Numbered from the stretch's first letter, positions 1 to 13,640 are shown. The stretch is 64,000 bases of DNA from Pyronema omphalodes (GCA_024516155.1 JAJJXM010000031.1:496001-560000), one strand, 5' to 3'. The notes: generated by a model not told the origin, from the letters alone. Translations and numbers: made by a program.

Positions 1-3000
1 AGTATTGAGCTATTGTTATCTTTCTGCCGTTGTCATCTAATATATATTTCGATTTCTTTGATAAATATCTACTGATGACCTCCATCCTGGACCATCCGCC
101 TTACATCGGTGGAATGGAATCTTAACAAAAAAAAGATCATAAAAGTGTTGATTGCCGATGCGGATAGATTGAATTCGATATCAAAGTCCAAATTGTATTT
201 CCAGAGCAGTGTAACCACTCATCTGCAAGTGAAATTGTTCCGTGTCTTACTTTTCCTTGTGCTCGATTCTAGAATTTCCGGTCCCTGATAGGTAGGTTAT
301 CGGGAGGTTATTTGCTAGAGATGTAAAATGGCGCCCTTTAGGTCAATTTTAGATATACTCCCGCATGCCCGCTGCAGGTGTGTAGTTGTTGCTGTTGCTG
401 CAGAATAGCTAGAATAGCTAGATTTGAAGCACAAGGAGCTACTAGTTCGATTTAGTGATCTTTCCACAGAAAGAATAGCTCCAATGCATTGCTTAATGCA
501 ATGCGGCGTCTCCATCGGCGGTATGTTATGCGATATCCACTATGATTTTTCTCTTTCGTTAGAGGTGTTTCGGAGTCGCAGTAAAGTGTATGCGCAGTTG
601 TCGCTGAGAGAGGGAAACACATGACATTGTGCATATCCGTAGCGTGAATCTTTTGTGACTAGATATGCCTCTTCGAAGCCAGAGTGCACTCTCTGCGTCG
701 ATCGATTAGCAGCGTGCATCCGAAATGCAAATGGAATTGAAGAAAATTGAAGAAAATTTTTGCCCGTTTGCACTGTCACCGCCACAACTGCCGGAGTTAC
801 CACGGAGCGATGAGACGTCGCCAGCGGGGCATCGATGGGGCATCAGAAGGCGAGGACATCCAAGTTGAAAAGCTGTAACCCAGTCATGACTCGTTAGCGG
901 GCTTCGATTCCCGCTGACGCCCGGGAAAAGCGGTTGTTACTGATGAGCAGGGAAAAGATGTAGCTAGATGCAGATGTTAATCGTGTGGAAGGTCGATTTC
1001 CAGTTAACTTAAAAGACGCCGAAAGACGCTGCTGAAAGAGCCGAGCGAACCGGAGGTCACCGTCGACAACGTCCGGACAGAGAAACTGTGTTAAGAAATT
1101 ATGAACTGATGAGAGGCAGCGAAGGGTTCCGAACGATGGTTCGCTTTGAGTTCTGGTTGGACATACAGAACTGTCGTATGTAGCATGGTGCATCTAGAGT
1201 AGGTGTCAATAACTTAGGCGAGACGAAGCCTGAACTGGGATACCTGATTGGTGATTCGTAAAGCCATAAATATACAAAGCTGTAAATCTGTAACGCCTAA
1301 GCTTCGTTACTTGAGGTGGAGGATGATCCTGTGGCCGTCGGCCGCCGGTGACTAAGAGCCCTAATGCGACGGTATCTCCACGACAACGCCTCCAGCCCCG
1401 GCCTGCAACATTAGCTGTTATGTTTGTAACTGTTTCTAAGGTCTATTCTTACCGAATATGTACACTAGCCCTTGACGGTCTTTAGCCCTTTGACAATCTA
1501 TAGTTTGACCTTTCATTTACAGTAGCAGTCTGTCGATCTCAGGACCAGATGGGAAAGTAGTAGGGACTCCAGAGATCCCCAGGAGTCCGAGAATATTCAG
1601 ACTCACGTAAATGCTAAAAGTAAATTAGCCATTCATCGTGTGATAATGAGAGATTTTGAATTAAGTGAGAGCCGGTCCAGATATCGGGCCTGAACGGAGG
1701 TTGATGATCTCGGAGTGGAGGAAAGTGGAGCATGGAAGTTGATAAGTGAGAAGTCCCGGAGAACCTAAAGAACCCCTCAGTTGTATTCAAAAAGATTAAG
1801 CCTTGCACTATTCTAGTGGTAGCTAGCGAAAGGCTCGAGTGGTGCCGCAGCCCGCTCGTAGCCTCTACGGCTCGAACGGTATTCGGGAGACTCAGGAGCT
1901 TGAAATTTGTCTACACTCATACATATGTACGTATACATATCTACGATTGAACTTCTATTAGAGATTAACACTAACTACTATTTCGCTCCATGGATCCGTC
2001 TTGTCCAGCTTACCGCATCAGCCTCATACGCCGCATCACAGCCCATCAATCGCCGCCTTCTCATCATCGGGCCGTAATTAATGCAATCCCGAGTGGCAGC
2101 TCGACAACATCAATAACGGACTATTTAATCAAAGCTCTATCTAACTAGCACCCTTGATTACATAAAGGATATTCTTACCCTTTGTAGATTTAAGTGTACT
2201 GGCCGTAACTATATATCGCTCGAAGTATATATTACTAAAGAGCAAGGAACAAGGTTTTATCATGCCCAGGTTCCGATGATCTACACCTAAGATAGCTATC
2301 AGTCACCATACATTGACAGGGTAAAATACGGTACCGAATTTGGTGCAAGTAATCTATGTAAGACATCAGCCCTAAGTGACCACCGACAATGGATGTGAGT
2401 ACATATATTTTTTGTTTGAATTTGTTCCTGTCGACGCATTGAGCGGATTAGGCTAGTCAGATTCGCCCGACAGACGCCCTCCACGTATTCAAAGTACAAA
2501 ATTGATATCGAACTTGGAACTTATTCCCTCACCAAAGACTGTCATTTTTGGTATGTATGGTGTGTTACGTATATTAATAACCGACGGGTTGATTCTTAAA
2601 TCGTGGTAGCGAAGGCGAAATCTGTAACCTGTTGGACTCAGAGAATTTCCCGCAGACGCTCAAGGTAACACTGACTCGCCGAATGTAACCGATCACTCAT
2701 TGAGAGGTGGTAGGGAGAAGACACAATATGGCGTGATTCAGGGTGAATATACTTCCGGCCCCCGCCCGTGACACTCCGGTCCGCCGATTCCGAATTTCTG
2801 TCAAAATATAGTGATGATTCATGATCCATGGGGCCAGTGTAACCTGTTCCTGAATTTTAGATCCCGTTATAATTCACCTAGTCTTTTGCTCCATTCGGGC
2901 AATCGAACCGGTTGGATCTGGTAACCTGGGAGTCCAGTAAAACTCGGTTGATTGGAGTAGGCAGGACTTGATAAGCATTAGTCTTAAGAGTTCGTTCAGA

Positions 3001-5639
3001 GTACGATCACAGAAAATAGATGACTCACTAACTAGACCTGTAATCTTGATATCACATACGGTATACCAATACCAGGGATTAATACTTAACCCATTGATTA
3101 TATTTTTTTGCAGGTTTGCTGGATGACTATTTGTGGTATATTCAATCAATGCTTCTGAGTCATCATTCGTGGCTTATGTCATTCCGTACGAATCACTCGC
3201 ACGAATCACCGCTTAGATAGGTGTTATATAGGACAGAAATGGGAACAAAACCAGGAATTTTTCACAAGTCTTACGTACCGGCCAGGATTATAGGGCTTAC
3301 GGGGCTGATAGATTTCTCGGACTCCCTGATTCCCTGACTCCCTCCCACTGAATCAATCATAATTTGGTCCTGCATGCATTATAGTTCACCTAATAGTCAA
3401 GGTATTCAAGGAAATATTTGCATTTCTTGAGTTGAAAATCCATGAAGATGGGGTTGGCTTGTCACTTGTGTTAAATATCAGTAAGAAAGCAGATGCTTGA
3501 CTGAATTCAATAGAAAGGCTGGAAAAACTTCGTGCCACTGCAACAATGAATATATCGAGCACGAAAAGTAGGTAGATTTTGTAAGTAATACATTTCTAGC
3601 TCAGTGGTTCATAAACTAAGACTCGAGGTTGTCAAGTGGTAATTGTAGTAGTTGGCCTTGTTCAGGCTTTCTTCAAGCCTTCCTGCATCTACATAGAGTA
3701 CTTATTATGGACTCATCGCCCGTAAATCATGAGGCTGACCGCTAGAGTAAGTGTTACTTATTACGTGTGCGTAACTACTGACGAGTTATATCAGATTCTA
3801 CAAATCCGCAACTCACCATATTTCACATTCTATCACTCTCATCACTCTCATCTGCGGTCGTCATAATACCGCGTTGTCATGTATGACAAATAACTAGTCA
3901 TCGACTAGTTCATGACTATTTATAAGCAATGATAATAAGATTACAAATCATATCACCCACCTCATGCGGGATAGATCACGTAATCTTGTTTCCAGATGGC
4001 GGCGGTCAGCCTTAAAATTGCCAAAGCTGGGTATCTAGAGTATCAGCTCAGGAAGAGGAAGCTAGGAAGCATGTGATGGGCAGGGCTGCTCACATAAAAG
4101 TCCAAGTTTCAATCTCAGAGTTGGCGACGTTAGAAAGGTTACTTGTGATATTTGCCTAGGTTATTTCTGAAAAAGAATTGTAATAACGCTCGTAACTGCG
4201 GAACCGTGCACAGGGAGTATTATCCGCGCGCTAGGAGGTAGAATTACCGCCGGGCCCCTCTCTGGATATACAATTGTTACTTAGTTTGAACTTTGGGGAT
4301 TATGAATAGCAGGAGGGCGGTAAATGTAATGTATCTTACCGGATACGTATACAGTAGTAGTAGATGACCATTCTTTATTTGCTATTGATAATAACCTACC
4401 ATACATACGGATCGACTTGAGACCTATTGGTGATCAGCTTGTCGTTGCTCGATCTTGCTGATTTACAGTGAGTCACGTTCATTTCTGTCCTATCTACATA
4501 CATTCTACCTGCACAGGACTCGTACTCTCGTACTCGTGACAAGTGGGACAAGCAGCCCGTATATACCGTTCTGTAAACCGGGTTGCGTACTCGATAACCG
4601 AGGCGGCTTCGTCCCCGGTTGAGAAGTGCACTTGTGTGATGGGATGGCCCAGGGCTCTTTTAGGACTCGTGCAGCCAAAAATAGAATAGACTCGGAGCCG
4701 CACGCTTAGTGGCGTTATTCATAGGGTTTGGAATTGCACCAACAGAACAGATGGTGTTTAGAAATGCTTTTCAAGAGTTGATTACGATGTTTTGGGCTGT
4801 GATTGTATGATGGCTCAACCCACAAAAATGTGGTAAATCGGCCGCAATTCCAATGTGCTCCAGCTCGCTTCACCACTCTCTCTTCCAATCCCCGCCAGTT
4901 GTTTCAGTCTGTTCTCGGGTAATCGGCTTCATTTACACAGGTTTACAAATCGAAAATCGTATATAGCCCCTTCGCGTCAGCATCTTAGCATCGGTGGTCA
5001 GCAGTGCATGAGCTCTGGTATCAGCTGTACACTTCCTAGGCGCAATTTTCAGTCCCCGCTACTCCCTCGACTCCAACCGACGGTCGTCTCTTCCCTCCTG
5101 CTAATGACTAACACCTTACATACGACAACTTCCAGCACGGAATCCCCCCAAAGACGTCAATAGATCTATCACCACCCGACCAAAACCACTTGGTAAGTCA
5201 TGCTTTCTCCACCACCACGCTCCACTTTGCGCTCTTTCCCAACACACATTCAATTCTCAACCCCAAACTTCTTTTTCATAATGTCTTTCGCGATTGTGAG
5301 ATTCACATTCGGTGTTCTTTTATTTAATGCCCCGTTCCACTGCCGCCCGGCGTTAATCTACAACGAGATATTCTGCTACGCACCCGATGCATCTACTGTT
5401 ACTGACTAAGGTGCGAAGCGCGTCACTCGTTCTGCTTGACACTTTGAATCAAAGTGACCAACTTTCTGAATATCGCGAGACTCCGCCGGAACCGGGTCTT
5501 ATTAATTGAAATCGCTTGCACACGACATAAAGTCAGCGACACTCTCATCTGAAAGTCCGCCGCCGAATAATAGCTTCCATCCTCGGTTGTATCCGTGTGT
5601 ATTTGAGAAGTCCAGCCACTAGGCGATATCCACTGTCCA
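1..5639. other. Gene-free stretch upstream of the bZIP gene
   Basis: No open frame here is both long and protein-like, and the longest frames are about 100 codons of low-complexity or shadow character. The sequence is mostly non-repetitive and of mixed composition, unlike the microsatellite deserts further right. Apart from a tRNA-like hairpin near 839-922 I see no RNA gene. The last 500 bases, with pyrimidine-rich runs and a GTAAGT at about 5191, could be promoter and 5' leader of the gene that starts at 5640. Old decayed transposon sequence is possible, but I found no terminal repeats that prove it. Confidence 0.5.
839..922 (+). pseudogene. tRNA-like relic
   Basis: A hairpin GCGGG (897-901) / CCCGC (910-914) encloses a TTCGATT-type loop that resembles a tRNA T-arm and B box. 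The following seven bases (915-921) pair with 839-845 with a single A.C mismatch, as an acceptor stem would. The total of 84 nt would fit a class II or intron-containing tRNA. However, the T-loop has eight bases rather than seven, and I cannot draw a convincing D-arm or anticodon arm. A degraded tRNA copy or a chance structure is more likely than a working gene. Confidence 0.25.
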
Positions 5640-6957
5640 ATGCAGCAGCCTCAACCCATTGCGCCCGCTCCGATGCCACATGCATCGCCGCTGCAGGTAC
5701 GTAAATTTACGCCGCTGTCCGCTTCACATATCAGCCGCTGATGCTAGTTGTTAAAAGGAAACCACTACTGAACAAAGTTCGTAACCCAATGGCTACTCTA
5801 TACAAAGTGATACCATAGGTGTGTGAAATGGAGTTAAAGGATGATGCCTGACATATTTCTCTATCTTTAGCTCTTAGAGAACGTCTTCTTTCCCACGTTC
5901 AGTCTCCAGCCACAACGGCTGCACCAACCAATCCTACTCCAGCGCCCCCCGCAACCACGGCAGCCCCATCGACTACCCGCGAGAACATCGACCCAGCCAT
6001 GACCAACTCACAGGCGAGTCAACAACAAGCTCAACAACAGGCTCAGCAACAAGCGGCCGAGCAAGCTCAGCAACAACTACAAGCTGCAATTCAGCAACAA
6101 CAACAACAACTACAGCAGGCTATCCAAGCCCAGCAACAGCAACAACAGCAACAGCAGCAACAGCCTTTACAGCAAGCACAAGCTCAAGTGCAACAAGCCC
6201 AAGCAGCTCATGCTCAGGCGGCACATGCTCAGGCACAAGCTCAAGCACAGGCGCAGGCTATGCATGCCGCACACGCCGCTCAGCAGCAGCAACAGCCGCC
6301 GTCGTCACAGCCTGTTCAACCTGCCATTCAACCTTTAATGGCTCATATGCCCATGCCACCCCAAACTCCCCAGCACAATATCATTCCATCACCTACCATG
6401 ACCCCAGGCCAAACCATGGAGCAGCTTTCTCCCGGTGCAGACGATTCCGAGCAACCTAAGGCTCGGGGAGGAAAGCGAGAGCTCAGCACTTCTAAAAGAG
6501 CAGCACAAAACCGAGCAGCACAGGTGTGTATTTCCGTCCTTTAGCTATTGATGCCACTGACATTTTCTCAGCGTGCCTTCCGTCAACGTAAAGAAGGCTA
6601 CATTAAGAAACTGGAAGAACAAGTCAAAGAATTTACTGCAATGCAAGAAAACTACCGTCAAATCCAATCTGAAAACTACAGTCTCCGTAACTACATTATA
6701 ACAATACAGTCGCGGCTAATCGACGTACAAGGCGAAGAAGGCATTCCACCTGCTCCAGATGTGTTAAACAATCCCACACCCGCCTTGCCATTAATCGATA
6801 CCTCTGGTTCTTCTCCGGTTGTTCAGCCACAAGCAGGTCCTGGTCGCCCCCCCTCTGTTCCTGTTATTGGTCGTCCCCCCTCTGTCGTCGTCATGCCGCA
6901 ACATCAAGTCCTCCAGGTTCCTCAGGGTGTTCCTATCGCCCCTGCTTCTTCTCTTCA

Positions 6958-6994
<37 letters not shown>

Positions 6995-7294
6995 CAACAA
7001 CAACAGCAGCAGCAACCACAGCCGGTTCTAAGTGAGATCATGGCGGCGGTGGGTCAGAAACGTCCACATGATGAAACTGACCAGGCGTTTTTGCAGAGCA
7101 TTGCTCAAGCGGCTGGAGGTCCGGCGGCAGGTTTTATTCCTGTTCAGGCTGCCCTGCAACAGCAGCAGCAGCAGCAGCAACCTACTACTCCTATTCCGGT
7201 GCAAAGCCCGCAAAAGGGTAAAAGTCAAAGCCCAGCGGCAAAGAGGGTAAAAGGGGAGAAGCCAGCGGAAAAGGAGACTGTTGGTACGGACTAA
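5640..7294 (+). CDS. kapC: KapC-like bZIP transcription factor
   Basis: This is a nuclear DNA-binding factor of the fungal AP-1/KapC class. I read three exons, 5640-5700, 5871-6523 and 6572-7294, giving 478 aa. Intron 2 (6524-6571, 48 nt) splits the basic region exactly between NRAAQ and RAFRQRKEGYIKKLEEQV, and joining them restores the classic NxxAQxxFR signature followed by a heptad zipper (about residues 225-290). Intron 1 is tentative: donor GTAAAT at 5701, CTGAC branch, acceptor TTTAG at 5870. It is chosen because it is the only pairing I found that keeps frame with the downstream Gln-rich exon. The protein is much longer than the roughly 280-300 aa I recall for Aspergillus KapC, because of polyGln/Ala tracts before the bZIP (6020-6290) and after it (6958-7020, 7158-7180). 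KapC proteins are linked to development and stress responses in Aspergillus; the role here is inferred. Confidence 0.85.
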
Positions 7295-9226
7295 GATGCG
7301 TATTATAGATTCTATTCGCCTGATGGATGAGATGAGTAAGAGAATAAGAACAGGAAGAGGAAACGAGCTGAAGATTGTGCCGAGGATATGCGGTATGCGT
7401 GGCTATCGTTGAATTCGGCTAGTACACGAAGTAAACGGAATCAACATTAGAGCTCGATGACAGAGACGTTCATTTTTAATGATTGGGGAACCCCAAATCA
7501 ATCTGGTCTACTTGCTGGTCTTTACTTACTTACTTCCTTTACTTACTTCCTTTACTTATTCATTCGTCTTGTATTCTTTGGTCATCAGTTTTCATATTTT
7601 TCATATTTTGGTTTTACTTGTTTTCGTTTTGTGTTTTGGTTGCTTGCTTGTGGGAGTAATCTTCTGTTTTTCAGGTTTTCGTAGTGTTCCGGCTAGTGGC
7701 CTGGCGGATGTTGTGGGTATTGGGATGTAGTTTGGGATTTTTGATAGGTGCTTGGGAAAAGGATTTGATTTGTTACTTTTTTTTTTTTGCGAAATAGGCC
7801 AGTTCTGGAACTGAATTGCGGAGCTAGAATTGGATTTTGAGGGGACGAGGAGCTTTTTTGATTCTTACCTATGTCATGGTAGAAGAAAAAAAATAAAATA
7901 GCTCCTATCATCTAATTTGAATGGTTACTATGGACTTGTGGTGACTGAACGTTTGGAAGAATTATGTAATGGGTACAAGATGAAAAAGACACTGGGTTAT
8001 TACCCTGACATTAACAGAAACATGTCCTCTACCATTATCTTAGACACACGTTTGAATCGATCAAGATTTAAGCCAGTACTCATTCATAGACAATTAGATA
8101 TCAACAAAGTTCCATGGGAAATTATGATGATACTCTTGACAAACTATTAGAGATGCAGATGTATTCGTACTCGGGATACCCCATATAATTCACATACATA
8201 TCAACACAACAACCACAAGTCTAGACCTTTGCCACGAAAGAGAAAATCTTCAACAGCCCTATTATACCCAACTTCAACCCTACCTATCAAAATATATTCC
8301 CTAGTTCACAGCCAGGTACTTTCTTGACATGTTCAGCTGCATACTATGAAAGAACAAAATTCAGGCGCAGTGATATGTACAACAAACCGCCGGATTTGAC
8401 CTCTTCCGGAGTACATTTGATACCGCGTGATAACCCATGATAGTATCAATCATTCTCTCACCAGAAACATCACCTATGGCGAATGAGATTTATTGGAAGT
8501 TGTATAACAGCGTAATTTTTCTTCTACCGGGAATTAAAAATGGCACTCAGAGACGGCATCGTATGTAGCTGCTTGATTTCTCGGGATCGAGAGTAGTTAT
8601 ATACCATAGCATATCATCACATCAGAGCTGATATTCGGCTTATATAATAGGATATTCTATAGCGCGGAGTCAGTCCGTTTGTGTAGTGGGTATATTTTCC
8701 GATGATTAGGGACTAGTGCTGTGTGTTCATGGTGTGTCACTCGGTTGTATATATCATACGGCGATGGAGTATTGTTTTTGATGCTTGGTATTTTATGAGG
8801 AAGCGCACGGTTAGGGTATGGAAAATTAGCATGGAATGGTGATGAGTTGAGTTATGAAATATCAATCGGCGGTTTTTGTTTTTTTTTTATAATCTTATAA
8901 TTCCCTCCTGCCACTCCTTTTTTTTTTTCATGAATAGAAAATCCCCCAGAAGTCCGTCAAAGTAACTCTATGACGCTGTCACACTGTATGTACAATTTAC
9001 TTATTCCCATCCCATCCCCCTATGAAACCATCCATCCCCAAAGTAGTCCTTTGTTTTATCTATCCACAATACCCTGTACCCATTCCAGCAACATCAACTA
9101 ACCGGCGCTTGGTTCCAACTATATAAAGCTATCCATCCACCCAACCCGATTTTTTATCCTCGGCAATTATCCTCGTGATATAGCATACTGCACCGAACTT
9201 AGGATCTTCAGGTCTTCGCTTTCGTA

Positions 9227-9265
<39 letters not shown>
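9227..9265. repeat. (TTCTGG)n microsatellite
   Basis: About six consecutive TTCTGG hexamers, running into G-rich sequence. Confidence 0.9.
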
Positions 9266-9421
9266 GGGGTTGGGGCTGGGGGTTGTGAAGGGAATGTTAG
9301 AGTTAAAGGTACCACACTATGAGAGGGAAGTAAAGGAACTGGGATGGAGGGATGGTGGGATAGTACCTTTGTCTCTGGAAATGCGTTTTTGTGTTTTTGT
9401 GTTTTTGTATTTCTGTGTTTC

Positions 9422-9535
9422 TGTGTTGCTGAATTGATGTGTTGCTGAATTGATGTGTTGCTGAATTAATGTGTTGCTGAATTGATGTGTTGCTGAATTG
9501 ATGTGTTGCTGAATTGATGTGTTGATGTGTTGCTA
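9422..9535. repeat. 16-nt minisatellite
   Basis: Six full head-to-tail copies of the unit TGTGTTGCTGAATTGA (one copy has a G-to-A change) followed by a truncated copy. A short CGAAGACCAAG triplet repeat lies nearby at about 9785-9815. Confidence 0.9.
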
Positions 9536-10029
9536 CATTTCTGCGTCTCAAGACATCATCATTCCTCCCACAATCCACAGCATCAGGACCACCCCTCCCC
9601 CCTTCCCCCTCCCCTCACCCCCCCGCCGCCGCCGCCGCAGAAGAGTCGTACCATCATGTAGTACTTCCATCTCCTTAACTGTACTATTCATAGTGTTAAT
9701 GATTGATGGTAGTTGAAGTGACAACGAAACGATCGTGTTGAAGTGGTATTGTCGGGGGAAATATGACAGATATGATAGCTGTGATTAAGCGAAGACCAAG
9801 CGAAGACCAAGCGAAGACTGAAGTAGACACAGAAACATCCACATCCCCATAATTTTCACCAACAAGACAAGTCCACATCAATATACTCCTCCATATGGAA
9901 TCGCCTGCTATAGCCTATATCTGAACAATAAGCAACCCAAGACTCATGAGCGTGTTGCAAGTTACAACACGAAGAGAGCATGAAGGAGGGGGTTGGAAAT
10001 AGTTGCGGAACGTACGGATGGGTGGTTTA

Positions 10030-10369
10030 TTAGGGGTTGCATTGTCGTGATGACTCCTCTTGATGTTCCGGGGCTGGGAAGAAGGATGGTGTTGATGCGA
10101 TGTTTGTAGCTGTATCTGTATCTGTAGCTTTTGACGGCGGATGGCGGATGGTGGATGTTCTTGGGGGCTGTTAGATAGAACCTAGGTTTATTACCGCTGC
10201 TTATATCAAGTAGCGTTGATTGGAGATGCGAAAGATACGGGTGGGTGCTTACTTTGTAAGCATAGTTGTCATTGTTGAGTTTTGAAACTTCAGTGAGTTG
10301 GGGCACCAGGTGGTGTTTACCAGGAGGATATCGTGATGCTGTGGAAGAATAAGGACGCAGGATGTACAT
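10030..10369 (-). CDS. Possible small two-exon gene, 84 aa, function unknown
   Basis: An ATG at 10369 opens 39 codons that end at a GTAAGC donor (intron 10252-10168, 85 nt, acceptor TAACAG). The second exon (10167-10030) continues in frame for 45 codons to TAA. The first exon reads like protein (start MYILRPYSSTASRY), and a pyrimidine-rich stretch typical of fungal promoters lies just upstream on the minus strand. The second exon is Ser/Thr/Pro-rich. I recognise no domain. The closed reading frame across a consensus intron is the main support; without transcript data it could be a chance frame. Confidence 0.3.
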
Positions 10370-11079
10370 GTTGAGAAAGAAGAAGCCAAGGAGAAGGAGA
10401 AGAGGAAGAAGAAATAACCGGCTAAAAGTCTTTATATAACAAACAGTAACCGCCCTTTCTTGATTTTCAGAACCTTCTGGATACTTTGCCCGCAGTATGT
10501 AGATGATGGTTGATATTCATCATATATCACTCGGGGTTGATATTGGCCCCAGCTTCCAAGGAATATTGTGGCTTTTTGGATAGGTAAGTACATGAATTGG
10601 GGATTAAGAGCCGATGCATAGCTTAGGGTTGTCAATGGATTTGGGAGTTTTTATGAATAGTATTATATCACGTAATTAGGAGCAAACAGGGTTCAGAATA
10701 ACAAGACGAGATGGAAACCGATGGACCCAAGACGTGATGCACACTCTGGGGCGAATCCCAGCGGGACCCTGGGGCAACAGTAGTCAAGGTCTAAAATGAT
10801 GTAAAGAGACTATAACAGATGTCATGATCATAAGGTTAACGTTGGGAACGTGGATGAGAAAATAAATAAATAAGTAAATTATTACCTAGTTTAAGCAGCG
10901 TGGAATACCACCAGCACCAACCCAACGAAAGCCAACTCCTCCACCAGCATCCATTACCATTATATAAGAAGTTCACATACATACATATGTAGAATTACCT
11001 TCCCCCGCTACAGACCTTTTCCCCACTCCTATAGCTTACCAACAATATCCAGATCCCACCATAATCCACCCAGGACTCA

Positions 11080-11099
11080 GGGGGGGGGGGGGGGGGGGG
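11080..11099 (+). repeat. Poly-G tract (20 G)
   Basis: An uninterrupted run of 20 G. It could form a G-quadruplex and is prone to slippage, so its length in the assembly may be unreliable. Confidence 0.95.
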
Positions 11100-11228
11100 A
11101 CATTTCTTTTTGATAAAAGGTCAGAAGCTCAAAGGCTTAGAAGTAGAGCATAGGCTACATAGCTTTTACCGTACTATAGGGTTGGGTTCAGAAATCGAAG
11201 TCCGGATGATAGTGGGTGGGAAAATTAA

Positions 11229-11320
11229 AATATCACTATCATAATCATAATCATAATCATAATCACAATCACTATCACAATCACAATCATAATCATAATC
11301 ACCATCACAATCACAATCAT
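11229..11320. repeat. AATCAT/AATCAC hexamer array
   Basis: Tandem hexamers alternating between AATCAT and AATCAC. A related AATCAT run recurs at about 19338-19365, which shows that the same motif expands at several loci. Confidence 0.9.
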
Positions 11321-12091
11321 GGTAGGTAGAGAGAATACGAGGTTATGTGTATTACTGGTGATTTTGGATGCGGTTCATGATGGGTTCAAGTGGTAGGGGT
11401 AGGTGGGATTATTTTTGATTTAGGTTGGGGGGGTTAGGTGGGGGACCAACCAAGCAAGTGGGTAAATGATTCCGTCATAAACAATTCCGCCATAAACAAG
11501 TCGAGGGAGTCGGGGGAGTAGGGACAAGCAAGCAAGAAAGCAAATAGGCACCCGGTAAATCGTCAGAAAAGCCGATATTCTGGCCGATAAACAAGCCAGC
11601 AGTAGGTAGTAAGCAGTAAGTAGTCGTTCGTCAGGCACTGGTCAGATAGATGAATGATTCGACAGACAGGTAAGCAGGTAGGCAGGCAGGTAGGTACCTT
11701 GTATGCAAGTAAACAACCCATCAACCCATCAACCCATCAACCCAGCAAGCAGGAACAACTCATCATCATCATCATCGTAAGTTAAGTTAAGTTCTGTATG
11801 CCCGTCCACCCCCACCGTCCACCGTCCCCGTCTCCGTACCCCCTTTTTTCTGCATCGCATACATAGCCAACCTAGCATACATAGTATCAGCCTGCGTTGC
11901 ATACATAGCCAACCTAGCATCGTCCTGCATCGCCTCGCATCGTCCTGCATACATAGCATCGTCCTGCATTGCGTTGCGTTGCATTGCGTTGCGTTAGTCA
12001 GCTTCGGTATAGTCAGCTTTGGTATAGTATAGTCAGCTTTGGTATACTATACTATACTATAGTATTCTGCATTATGCATCAGAAAGAAACA

Positions 12092-12225
12092 TATCCAATA
12101 TCCAATATCCAATATCCAATATCCAATATCCAATATCCATACATACATGTATACGACGACGAAAATTTCTTCTCTGGATACATAGATCTCTGGATGCATA
12201 GATCCATGATGATGATGATTTTGCT

Positions 12226-12257
<32 letters not shown>

Positions 12258-12520
12258 TATGATGATTTTGCTATGATGATGATAGATCTATGATGAATAT
12301 GATGAATATGATGAATATGATGAATATGATGAATATGATGAATATGATGAATATGATGAATATGGATATGATGAATATAATGAATATGATGATGAATATG
12401 AATATGATAATGATGATGATGATGATTTTGCTATGATGATGATGATGATGATGAATATGATGAATATGATGAATATGATGAATATGATGATTTTGCTATG
12501 ATGAATATGATGAATATACA
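12092..12520. repeat. Compound CCAATAT / GAT / GAATAT repeat block
   Basis: About seven CCAATAT units are followed by long runs of GAT triplets and 9-nt ATGAATATG units, broken by short TTTTGCTATG spacers that themselves recur. Confidence 0.9.
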
Positions 12521-13640
12521 AGTTTATTTCGTCTTTGTTTTTGATGGGATTACGATGGGATAGCATAGGATTTGCGATAGGATTTGCGATAAATGATGAT
12601 GAATGATGATGAATTATGAATTTTTCCAGTATGTCAGTATGTCAGTATGTCAGTATTTCAGTATGCAAACAAAATGAACAAAATGTATAACATGAACAAA
12701 ATGAAATATATAACATGAACAAAATGTATAAAAATAAAATTTTCATTTCTTATTCTTCATTCTTCATCAGCGACTATCAACTATCAACTATCAACTATCA
12801 ACAACCCCATCCCCACTTCATCCCATCCCCACTTCATCCTTCATCCCTCTGCAACTATCAACTATCAACTATCAACTATCAACACACCCCCTCCATACAT
12901 CATCATCCCCAACACCCCCTACATACAACATCCCATCATCCCCAACATCAAAAGCCAAACGCCAAAAAGCCAAAAAGGCCATTTTCACCGCCGATTAAAA
13001 ACGCATTAACCACTACTACCACAATATTTTTCCACATTCTCAAGCAGTAAGAAGTAAGAAAAAAAAAATAACAAAAGAAAGTTATCATAATGAGCAAAGA
13101 CAATCGTATATACCCAACCAGCCATGTGGGGGGATATATATCGATGAAGTATATCCAAAAAAGGATCAAGCAAGATCCACAAAACAGATCCACAAAGCAG
13201 ATCCACAAAGCAGATCCAAAAAAACAAACAAGAAAACAAGAAAACAAATAACAAATAAATAACAAGAACAGCAAAATCAAGGCAACGCTATGCAATGCAA
13301 TGCTATGCTATGCTCGCTAACAAAGTCAAAAAGCAAAAAGCAAAAACCAAAACAACGCTTCAAAAAAATCAAACGCAAGTCTATATGAGTTAATGTTTCC
13401 CCCCTATTTGTGTGTCCAGCACTGTCTATGGTCATCATCATCATAACGGTCGTAAAATGGTTAACAAATGAAAGGTTTCGTGAGTGCAAAGTCGTGTAAA
13501 ATCGTAGTCGTAATAAAGGTGTGGGTAGGATATCTTAAGTGATGATATCCATTATCCACTAATGCTGATGCCAAAGGCAGTGCGTCATTTCCAAGTTCAT
13601 TTCCATCTCTTTCTATTTCCATTCTTCCTTCGCCTATCGC

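Larger units (their letters stand above)
7295..9961. other. Intergenic region with 3' leader and minisatellites
   Basis: The first few hundred bases probably hold the kapC 3' UTR, including T-rich stretches at 7500-7680 and 7780-7795. No protein-like frame is present. Two short tandem repeats near 9.2-9.5 kb and a C/G-rich patch at 9590-9640 are the only structured elements I see. Confidence 0.5.
10370..13640. other. Microsatellite-rich intergenic region
   Basis: No gene is supported. The interval is a patchwork of simple repeats: poly-G at 11080, AATCAT/AATCAC hexamers at 11229-11320, CCAATAT heptamers at 12092-12140, GAT and GAATAT arrays at 12207-12520, GTCAGTAT octamers at 12626-12665 and CAACTAT heptamers at 12774-12800 and 12851-12884. 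The frames that cross these repeats are repeat translations, not proteins. Confidence 0.7.

Noticed and set aside
1416..2261. Possible solo LTR (TG...CA ends)
   Set aside because: No matching target-site duplication, no second copy and no primer-binding site, so there is no real support.
4855..5409. Plus-strand frames of 102 and 69 codons before kapC
   Set aside because: Low-complexity Ser/Pro/His composition in a pyrimidine-rich leader; more likely promoter or 5' UTR.
9303..9578. Minus-strand frame with repeated Gln-His-Ile-Asn
   Set aside because: Translation of the 16-nt minisatellite.
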